From positions 1 through 33,354 of the forward strand of contig JANWLB010000070.1 of NCBI GenBank assembly GCA_025451095.1: a stretch of DNA of 33,354 bases, written 5' to 3'. The position numbers and the translations under genes are program-made. Of the stretch, positions 26,402 through 33,354 are shown one piece after another. The first letter of the stretch is position 1, and every line of letters starts with the position of its first letter. The notes beneath the pieces are model-generated. The model saw nothing but the letters and a program-made list of their open reading frames with translations, was not told the origin of the DNA and made no database searches. The stretch is from Alphaproteobacteria bacterium. GTDB lineage: Bacteria; Pseudomonadota; Alphaproteobacteria; Micavibrionales; Micavibrionaceae.

Positions 26402-29056
26402 GTGAACACTCCTGACGTCAATTCGGACGATAAGGATCGCGATTCCGACGGCTTTTATATATCGGAAGGGCGTGCGCGCCGCCCGGCTGTCCGGGGCATG
26501 ACGGCCCAGCTGATGGTTCTGGTCAATGGCCTTGTGCTGGCGGCGACGGCCTATGTCGTTCTGAATGCTTTCATACACAGGATGCTGGAAGACGATTACA
26601 AGCGCATCATGACCGACACGCAGCAGGCCGTCAGTCAAAGCCTTTCTGATCTTGAACAGTCTGTGCGTAGCGTGTCCAGCATTGTTGCCCTTTCACCCAA
26701 TGTGAATCCTGGAGAGCTCAGCCGCCGTGTGGCTTATGGCGCGGGGCACCTGGAAAGATTTGACCGGCTGTATTGGGTTAAAAAGGATGCCAGCGGACAA
26801 TGGCAGATTGAGGATTTGATCGCCGGGAAAGAAACAAGCGCGGCCGTCTCTCTCTTTACACCCGGTTCCGAGCAGAGCCTCAAAGACTTCCTGGTAAGCC
26901 ATATGCCGACTGACAACCAGATTTCTGTGGCCGCGAACCTGCCCGGCAGCGGTTATATTGAGGAATTCAGCGACCCGGTCATCAAAAGCCGCCTGTTCGT
27001 GGTCATGCAAAGAATCAGCCCTGAAACAGGCATGATCGCGGGCATGGGCCGGGCGACGGACGTTCTCGGCAAGGGCTGGATTGATGGTCGCCCCGACATT
27101 TACCGCATGGTGATACGGGATTCACAATCGGGCGAGCGTCTTTTTTATATGTCGCGGGACCGTGCCAGCGAGGACATAGCGGAATTTGATTCCTCAGCCA
27201 AAAATTTTAGTTTCCAGCTGGGTAATGCCGAATGGCAGCTGCAGGTCGATCTTGGGAAAAAGGGCCGCGCGGCGCTTCTTGAAATGTCGCCGCTTCTTGT
27301 TCTTCTTTTTGGAACAGTGCTGACGATCATTGGTGTCATGTATGTACGTAATTATCAGCGTCAATCGGTCCGCCTGACTGTCATGAACCGCGCTCTGGCC
27401 CAGAAAAACTATGAGCTGAACAGCGAGGTAATAGAGCGCGAGCGCCTGAACCAGACCTTACGCAAGGCGGAGCGGGAGTATCGCGCCATCATCGATTCAG
27501 TCAGTGATATTATTTTTGAGACATCGACTGAAGGTGAGCTTCTTTTCCTGAACAATACTTGGCGAAAAATTACCGGATTTGATGTAGAGCAGTCCCTTAA
27601 CCGGAAACTATTCGATATGATCCATCCTCAGGATCAGGAGGAGCAGCGCCGAAAGTTTGAAAACATGGTCAAGGGCCAGCATCACGCTTATCGCAGCTTT
27701 ACGCGTTTAAGAACCGCCGAGGGCACGTTCCGCGCGGTGGAGCTGGCCATCTCCATGCTCCGGCAGGACGAGGGACGAAATTTGCGCGTGGTGGGGACGG
27801 TTACGGACGTTGAAGAGCGCCGCCGCGCCGAAAAAGCCCTAAGCGAGGCCGAAAAGAAATTCAGAACCATTGTTGAAAATGCGGCGGGCGGTATTTATCA
27901 GGTAACGCCTGAAGGTCAATTCCTGAGCGCCAACCCTGCCATGGCGCGCATCCTTGGCTACGATTCGCAGGACCAGATTCTGCGGATGGTCAAAAACGCG
28001 CATGAAGATCTGTATGCAAGCAAAAAGGAACGCTGGAAGTTTATTCATGATCTTGAATCCAGCGGCATAATGAAAAACTTTGAAATTCAGGTCGTGCGCA
28101 AGGACGGCAACAAAATATGGGTCAACGAGAACGCCCGCATTGTCAAAGATGATGAGGGTAATATCCTTTATTTTGAAGGAAGTATGGAAGATATCACGAA
28201 GCGTAAGGAAGCGGAAATCAAGTTGCGCGAAGCAAAGATCCAGTCTGACCTTGCCAGCCGTGCAAAATCGGAATTTCTTGCGAATATGAGTCATGAGTTG
28301 CGTACGCCGCTGAATGCCATCATTGGCTTTTCAGAAATCATCAAGGACGAAGTTCTGGGGCCGTTGGCTAACAAGCAATATTGGGAATATGTTCGTGATA
28401 TACATGAAAGCGGGCGCAAGTTGCTTAATATCATCAACGAGATTCTGGATGTTTCGCGGATTGAGGCTGGCGAGCGCCAGCTGAATGAAGGCATTGTCGA
28501 TTTCACAAAGGTTGCCAAATCCTGTATCAGCTTTATCGGTCCGAAGGCTGATGCCGGGCGCCTGTCCATCGTAAATCTTCTGGACCGCTCCACGCCCAAA
28601 GTTATCGGGGAGGAACTGGCCATTAAGCAGATGCTGCTCAATCTTCTTTCTAATGCCGTCAAGTATACGCCGGCGGGCGGCCGCGTTACGATGATCCACG
28701 AAATGGACCGGGAAGGTCAGCTGCGCATTTCCGTTACTGATACGGGCGTGGGCCTTGATGAGTTTGAGATCGAAAAGGCGCTTTCGCCCTTCGGACAGGT
28801 GGAAACCTCTCTGAACCGGACGGGATCGGGCGCGGGTCTGGGTCTGACTCTGGTCGATTCCCTGATCCGGCTGCATGGAGGCCGGTTAGAGCTTTTCTCA
28901 CAAAAAGGCATTGGCACCACGGCTACCGTGGTTTTTCCCGCGCGGCGCGTGGCGCAGGAATCTGCGGAAGATGAGGAAGCGCAAAAAGAGGTTCCGGGAG
29001 GACAAAATCCGGGCATCTCTACGCACGATGAGGGCGTACGCGGCAAGCCGCACTAG
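26402..29056 (+). CDS. Membrane hybrid-less sensor histidine kinase with extracytoplasmic CHASE-like sensor and two PAS domains
   Basis: Two TM segments flanking an extracytoplasmic domain; PAS repeats ('AEREYRAIIDSVSDIIFETSTEGELLFLNNTWRKITGF', 'KFRTIVENAAGGIYQVTPEGQFLSANPAMARILGY'); HisKA 'KSEFLANMSHELRTPLNAIIGFSEII'; HATPase. GTG start; no receiver domain. Confidence 0.92.
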   Translation: MNTPDVNSDDKDRDSDGFYISEGRARRPAVRGMTAQLMVLVNGLVLAATAYVVLNAFIHRMLEDDYKRIMTDTQQAVSQSLSDLEQSVRSVSSIVALSPNVNPGELSRRVAYGAGHLERFDRLYWVKKDASGQWQIEDLIAGKETSAAVSLFTPGSEQSLKDFLVSHMPTDNQISVAANLPGSGYIEEFSDPVIKSRLFVVMQRISPETGMIAGMGRATDVLGKGWIDGRPDIYRMVIRDSQSGERLFYMSRDRASEDIAEFDSSAKNFSFQLGNAEWQLQVDLGKKGRAALLEMSPLLVLLFGTVLTIIGVMYVRNYQRQSVRLTVMNRALAQKNYELNSEVIERERLNQTLRKAEREYRAIIDSVSDIIFETSTEGELLFLNNTWRKITGFDVEQSLNRKLFDMIHPQDQEEQRRKFENMVKGQHHAYRSFTRLRTAEGTFRAVELAISMLRQDEGRNLRVVGTVTDVEERRRAEKALSEAEKKFRTIVENAAGGIYQVTPEGQFLSANPAMARILGYDSQDQILRMVKNAHEDLYASKKERWKFIHDLESSGIMKNFEIQVVRKDGNKIWVNENARIVKDDEGNILYFEGSMEDITKRKEAEIKLREAKIQSDLASRAKSEFLANMSHELRTPLNAIIGFSEIIKDEVLGPLANKQYWEYVRDIHESGRKLLNIINEILDVSRIEAGERQLNEGIVDFTKVAKSCISFIGPKADAGRLSIVNLLDRSTPKVIGEELAIKQMLLNLLSNAVKYTPAGGRVTMIHEMDREGQLRISVTDTGVGLDEFEIEKALSPFGQVETSLNRTGSGAGLGLTLVDSLIRLHGGRLELFSQKGIGTTATVVFPARRVAQESAEDEEAQKEVPGGQNPGISTHDEGVRGKPH

Positions 29057-29068
29057 AATTCCCGTGTT

Positions 29069-29719
29069 TTACCAAAACAGAGACTTGGTTTCAAAAAGAG
29101 ACTGGGCCTCGGCCACGTCCATATTCAATACAAAATCCGCCGTTTCATATTCAAAGCCCGCGCGGCCAAAAATGGACAAAGACTTTTTTCTATTCTCGCT
29201 AGCCGGATCGGGATGAAACGGCCCCAAACGGCGTTTTCGCGCGAGGCGCAGGGCCGCGATCTTTTCTGCATCCCGTATACCCGACTGTCCATCGCCGTGT
29301 CTATCATTCGGGCTGGATTTGAAAAGAGCGGCTGAATCTTCCTGCGAAATGCCTTTGGCGGCGAGGCGTGATTCGATGGCACGCCGGGAAAGGCCGCGTC
29401 GCCGCAGGGTGCTCACCAGAGAAGCGGCATAATTCTGATCGTTAAGAAGACCCAGCCGGGTCAGCTTTTCAATAAGTTCATTGAGAAGGGTGATGCAATG
29501 TGTCTTGTCCAGCCCCGCATGATGGCGGCAGGAGGCTTCAATTTTGCGCATCATCACGAGACGGAAACGCGCTGTAGAGGCAGAAAAACGCTGCAGATAA
29601 TATAATCCGGCGTTATGAAGATAGGTTTCTGTGATTTTTTTGGGGATTTTAGGCCGTCGTGCGCCGGTTTTTGCCGGTCGGGCCTTGCTATTTTCCTGTG
29701 CCGGAATATTTTTGGTCAT
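29069..29719 (-). CDS. recX: Regulatory protein RecX family
   Basis: 'YLHNAGLYYLQRFSASTARFRLVMMRKIEASCRHH', 'LGLLNDQNYAASLVSTLRRRGLSRRAIESRLAAKGI'. Start set at MTKNIP (29719). Confidence 0.85.
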   Translation of the reverse strand: MTKNIPAQENSKARPAKTGARRPKIPKKITETYLHNAGLYYLQRFSASTARFRLVMMRKIEASCRHHAGLDKTHCITLLNELIEKLTRLGLLNDQNYAASLVSTLRRRGLSRRAIESRLAAKGISQEDSAALFKSSPNDRHGDGQSGIRDAEKIAALRLARKRRLGPFHPDPASENRKKSLSIFGRAGFEYETADFVLNMDVAEAQSLFETKSLFW

Positions 29720-29765
29720 GGCCGTTCCATTCCCTTCACGCCGCCAGCATCGAAGATAGAACAAT

Positions 29766-30581
29766 ATGTCAGATACGGACGCCGTACAAAAGTTTTTTCA
29801 GCTGCCTATTATCGGCGAGACTAATCTTATCGGACTTTTCACGCTGGCGCGCAAGGAAACAGGCCGCTTTCTGAATGTCTATCTGCAGACCCTGGTCGCG
29901 CCGGTCATTACGACGCTGCTTTATTATACAGTTTTTGCTCTGGCCTTTGGCGGCCTAAACAAGACGATTAGCGGTGTCTCATATATGGAGTTTCTGGCGC
30001 CGGGCCTGATCATGATGACCATGGTACAGAATGCCTTTGCCAATACATCATCTTCAATAGTGATTTCAAAAGTGCAGGGCAATATTGTAGACGTGCTGAT
30101 GCCGCCGCTCAGTCCGGGCGAGCTTCTGACGGGATATGTTGCCGGCGGCTTGATCCGGGGGCTTATGGTGGGATTTGTAACGGGCGTGGTTATGGCGCTG
30201 GTTGTTCCCTTTCATTTTCATTTCCTGCTTTGCAGTTTCGCTTTTGCCTTCCTTGGAAATATGATGTTGGCGCTTTTGGGAATTGTGGGCGGCATATGGT
30301 CGGACAAGTTTGATCATATAGCTGCTGTGACCAATTTTATTGTTATGCCTCTGACATTCCTGTCGGGCACCTTCTATACAGCCGACAGCCTGCCGGAGTT
30401 CTGGCGTGGGCTGGCTCACTTTAACCCGTTTTTCTATATGATCGACGGGTTCCGTTACGGCCTGACGGGCATAACGGATGGCCATGTTGGCGTGGGGCTG
30501 GCCGTCATGGTGTTTATGAATACTGCTTTGGGTATTCTGGCTTTGTGGATGTTCAGGACAGGCTATAAAATCAAAAGTTGA
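29766..30581 (+). CDS. ABC-2 type transporter permease
   Basis: 'RKETGRFLNVYLQTLVAPVITTLLYYTVFALAFGG...YMEFLAPGLIMMTMVQNAFANTSSSIVISKVQGNIVDVLMPPLSPGELL'; six predicted TM segments. Confidence 0.92.
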   Translation: MSDTDAVQKFFQLPIIGETNLIGLFTLARKETGRFLNVYLQTLVAPVITTLLYYTVFALAFGGLNKTISGVSYMEFLAPGLIMMTMVQNAFANTSSSIVISKVQGNIVDVLMPPLSPGELLTGYVAGGLIRGLMVGFVTGVVMALVVPFHFHFLLCSFAFAFLGNMMLALLGIVGGIWSDKFDHIAAVTNFIVMPLTFLSGTFYTADSLPEFWRGLAHFNPFFYMIDGFRYGLTGITDGHVGVGLAVMVFMNTALGILALWMFRTGYKIKS

Positions 30582-30611
30582 ACAGTGTCAGATCAGAAAA
30601 AGGAACAGGTT

Positions 30612-31193
30612 ATGCGCATTTCAAAAATACTCCCTCTTTTTATGATTTTACTCGTGGCGGGATGCACAACAACAGGCGCAGGAGAGGCGCCGCCCAGCCT
30701 GGCTTTTGAAAAGGTCTCGGCTTTTCCGGTCAATGTGTCTGCCGTGCGTGTTCTCAACCAATATGACCCCCATAACGATTCCCAGGATGTATCCTCGTCC
30801 TTTGCCGGCCCCCCGGACGTGGCTATGAAGGCCTATGCCGAGCGCCGCTTTCAGGCCGCGGGCGGAAGCGGAACGATGGAATTCACGATTCAAACTGCCA
30901 GCGTTCATCACCGCGCTGTTACGCCGGAAAACAAGTTTCTGCAATGGACGGGAGAGGCGGATCAGGATGAATATGAGGTCTTTTACAAGATCGGCCTGGT
31001 GTTCCTTTCCGATCAGGGCGTGCCGCAGGGACAGCGCAATGTCTGGACATTCAAGCGCACGGTCACCCTGGCGGAAAGACTTTCTCTGGCAGAGCGTGAT
31101 GCGCGGCAGAGGGAGTTTTTGGCCTCGATGATTGAGTATGTTGGCAGTACGGTGATACAGGAGTTGCGTGCCAACGACGCAATACCGCATTAA
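30612..31193 (+). CDS. Hypothetical lipoprotein
   Basis: 'MRISKILPLFMILLVAGCTTTG' gives a lipobox LVAGC. Start set at ATG 30612. Confidence 0.8.
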   Translation: MRISKILPLFMILLVAGCTTTGAGEAPPSLAFEKVSAFPVNVSAVRVLNQYDPHNDSQDVSSSFAGPPDVAMKAYAERRFQAAGGSGTMEFTIQTASVHHRAVTPENKFLQWTGEADQDEYEVFYKIGLVFLSDQGVPQGQRNVWTFKRTVTLAERLSLAERDARQREFLASMIEYVGSTVIQELRANDAIPH

Positions 31194-31199
31194 GATCTT

Positions 31200-31592
31200 C
31201 TAGTGAATGGCGGATTTCTGGTGCGGGCTGTCGAGTGAGAAAGGCGGTATGTCGACGGTGAAATTCTTTCCGCCTGGTTTTTCCATCGTATAGTTGCCGA
31301 CCATGAATCCGCCGGGCGTAGGCAGGGGTGCGCCGCTCATATATTCATAGCTTTCGCCGGGATTGAGAACGGGCTGGTTGCCGACTACGCCTTCACCCGC
31401 AACTTCCTGTGTTATGCCGGTTGAATCCGTAATGCGCCAGTAACGGGAGAGAAGGCGTATCACTTCGGCCGTCTGATTTTCAATGACAACGCGATAGGCC
31501 CAGAAAAACCGGCCTTCCTCAGGGGAAGACTGATCTTCGAGATACATTGGCTCGACCTTTACAGAGATGCCGTCTGTGGTTTTTTGGTACAT
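31200..31592 (-). CDS. apaG: ApaG (Co2+/Mg2+ efflux-associated protein)
   Basis: 'ISVKVEPMYLEDQSSPEEGRFFWAYRVVIENQTAEVIRLLSRYWRITDSTG', 'GVVGNQPVLNPGESYEYMSGAPLPTPGGFMVGNYTM'. Confidence 0.95.
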   Translation of the reverse strand: MYQKTTDGISVKVEPMYLEDQSSPEEGRFFWAYRVVIENQTAEVIRLLSRYWRITDSTGITQEVAGEGVVGNQPVLNPGESYEYMSGAPLPTPGGFMVGNYTMEKPGGKNFTVDIPPFSLDSPHQKSAIH

Positions 31593-31625
31593 GATAAAAC
31601 TATATAGGATTCTTTTGCAGATATA

Positions 31626-31663
31626 AAAGAGGCCGGTGGATGTCTTCCACCGGCCTCTTTTTT
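31626..31663. terminator. Intrinsic terminator (bidirectional-looking) downstream of the OmpA-family gene
   Basis: 15-bp perfect arms AAAGAGGCCGGTGGA (31626-31640) / TCCACCGGCCTCTTT (31646-31660), 5-nt loop, T-tracts on both strands. Confidence 0.88.
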
Positions 31664-31681
31664 ATTTGGTGTCAGAACAGT

Positions 31682-32587
31682 TTATTGAAAACTGACCTGG
31701 GCGCGGCGGTTGGCCGGCTCACGGATATTGTCTGCCGTCTGGACCAGAAGTTCGGTCTCGCCACGGCCGTCAACCTGCAGAAGATTGGCGTCGATGCCGC
31801 GCTTGGTCAGGGCATCGCGAACGGCGTTGGCGCGCTTCATGGCCAGTTTGGCGTTGTATGGCTTGGTGCCCGAGCTGTCGGTATGACCGACGACCTTGAT
31901 CATGTTCAGGTTCTTGCTCTTGGCTTCGGCGGCGACGGCGTCGAGGACGCTTTCACCGGCTGCGCTGATGGCAGCCGAATCCCAGTCAAAGAAGACCAGA
32001 TACATGGCATCTTCGGCCTTCATCGGTTCAGCAGCCACCGGCGGGGCGGCCTGCTCGACCGGCGCGGGGAACTGTTCTGCGCCCTGCGGCTTGATCATGC
32101 CTTCCAGCGTGTTCATGGCTTCCATGAACGCGTTTTTGCATTCGATAATGTCTTTTTCCTGCCAGTTTTCTTCCTGCTGTTCGATCCAGCAGTCAAAGCG
32201 GGCCTGAGCTACGGCAGATTGCTGCGGCGCGACTTCGCGGGCGCCCAGATCAAATGCCACGACCAGGCGACCGCGTGCGGTGCCCAGTTCTTCCATATGC
32301 TGGGGCATCAGATTCCAGTCGCTGATCGGTTCGGGCATTACGACCTCACCGGCGGCGGCGGCCAGGCCTTTGCGCGCGAAATGGAGCGCATCAGGATAAT
32401 CGAACATGTCATCGAGTTCACGGTTTGAAAAATCCCGGTATTCGGCCGCAAGGGATTGCGTAAAAGGACTGCCGACAGCCTGGGCTTCATTCAGGGCCTT
32501 TACTTCGCTGTGGGCGTCAAAATTTGTACAGGCCGAAAGAGCCAGCACACATCCGCTCAGAATCATTAAACCGCGCAATTTTTTCAT
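31682..32587 (-). CDS. OmpA-family lipoprotein (peptidoglycan-binding C-terminus)
   Basis: 'MKKLRGLMILSGCVLALSACTNFDAHSEVKAL' lipobox; C-terminal 'YLVFFDWDSAAISAAGESVLDAVAAEAKSKNLNMIKVVGHTDSSGTKPYNAKLAMKRANAVRDALTKRGID'. Confidence 0.93.
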   Translation of the reverse strand: MKKLRGLMILSGCVLALSACTNFDAHSEVKALNEAQAVGSPFTQSLAAEYRDFSNRELDDMFDYPDALHFARKGLAAAAGEVVMPEPISDWNLMPQHMEELGTARGRLVVAFDLGAREVAPQQSAVAQARFDCWIEQQEENWQEKDIIECKNAFMEAMNTLEGMIKPQGAEQFPAPVEQAAPPVAAEPMKAEDAMYLVFFDWDSAAISAAGESVLDAVAAEAKSKNLNMIKVVGHTDSSGTKPYNAKLAMKRANAVRDALTKRGIDANLLQVDGRGETELLVQTADNIREPANRRAQVSFQ

Positions 32588-32733
32588 CAACATGCTCCTC
32601 AAATTTATTGTATTTCGCGCTACGCAAAGCAGGGCGTTACATAACCGCATTGCCTTTATAAACAAGTCTTTAGGATTGTAAAGTCATCATTTCTGCCGCT
32701 TTTAAAAAGGGGTAAGGGAGGCCGGAAATTCTC

Positions 32734-32761
32734 TTGTTTTGAGTGCGGATCGTGGGATAAA
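32734..32761 (+). promoter_or_regulatory. Candidate promoter for tRNA-Gly
   Basis: TTGTTT (32734-32739), 16-nt spacer, GATAAA (32756-32761), about 25 nt before the mature tRNA 5' end. Confidence 0.3.
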
Positions 32762-32785
32762 TAGGCCTTCTGGTCTGGTTTTTTC

Positions 32786-32860
<75 letters not shown>

Positions 32861-32960
32861 TATCGCTCACGGCATTTGCGATCTTTTATTCGAAAAGCAG
32901 AAAAAACTTGCCTATTTTTTAATATTATGACAAATTATGCCGCCAAGATATTATCAGGAG

Positions 32961-33354
32961 ATGAGCATGAGATTACCTTTTACTTTTCGGCAGGCGGCGA
33001 CTGCCCTGGCTTTGGGAGGTTCAGTGGCGATGGTTGCCGGAACGGCCTATGCCGTTCCCAAGATGATTCATATCCTGCAGGCCCACAGGGCATCGCTGGG
33101 GGCGGCTCTGGCGGTGGCGACGGCCAATGATACCGCTGAAGACAGCCGGGGGCTGAAGGTGGGCGAGAGCAGAGCTGACGGCACTCTGTACGCAGGCGCA
33201 GGGACGTTGCCCAATCTCCGTCCCGGAGATGACAACCAGGGCAAAAGCTTTTCGTTATATATCACACCCGTGGACACGGCAGCCGTGCCGCAGCGCCTCA
33301 ATGAGGCTTATTGTTACGGGCTCGATATCCATGGCCACAAAGACTGGCGCCCGG
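32961..33354 (+). CDS. Secreted/membrane-anchored hypothetical protein, truncated by the 3' window edge (possible DUF1566/Lcl C-terminal-type domain beginning)
   Basis: Open frame to the last base: MSMRLPFTFRQAATALALGGSVAMVAGTAYAVPKMIHILQAHRASLG...LNEAYCYGLDIHGHKDWRPG. Absent from the ORF track because no stop lies within the window. SD-like CAGGAG just upstream. Confidence 0.7.
   Translation, partial: MSMRLPFTFRQAATALALGGSVAMVAGTAYAVPKMIHILQAHRASLGAALAVATANDTAEDSRGLKVGESRADGTLYAGAGTLPNLRPGDDNQGKSFSLYITPVDTAAVPQRLNEAYCYGLDIHGHKDWRP

Noticed and set aside
31640-32428. 262-aa + strand ORF opposite the OmpA-family gene
   Set aside because: Starts inside the terminator hairpin, is fully antisense to a confidently identified lipoprotein, and its translation matches no family; a GC-rich shadow ORF.

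Overview
This 33.4-kb window reads as a compact, high-GC alphaproteobacterial chromosomal segment, mostly housekeeping. It runs: 5'-truncated lpxA-lpxI-lpxB; rplS on the opposite strand; a secreted-protein / TauE-SafE (TSUP) / TIGR02186 / UspA / NifU-domain group; a polysaccharide deacetylase-like protein; a RutE-like nitroreductase; tsaB; a MucR/Ros regulator; proC, a YbjN-like gene and a UbiK-like gene; hldD, lgt, a MidA-type methyltransferase, pgeF, prs, rplY, pth and ychF; an AT-rich insert encoding an unusual GIY-YIG/zinc-ribbon protein; add; a hypothetical; ilvE; an OmpR/EnvZ-like pair; a phasin; a CHASE-like/PAS histidine kinase; recX; an ABC-2 permease without an adjacent ATPase; a lipoprotein; apaG; an OmpA-family lipoprotein; tRNA-Gly(CCC); and a secreted ORF running off the 3' edge that the ORF track omits. 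I see no CRISPR array, transposon, prophage or obvious multi-gene defence system. The best candidate for something undescribed is the AT-rich single-gene island at 19442-20657, encoding a duplicated GIY-YIG (T5orf172/MUG113-like) protein with a zinc-ribbon between the copies. Other points of interest are two genes whose promoters imply (near-)leaderless mRNAs (the deacetylase and apaG), a deacetylase-like protein missing metal-ligand residues, seven convergent gene pairs all with gaps of 19 bp or less, and two hairpins in the rplS leader. All domain calls are from reading the protein sequences; no database search was run.
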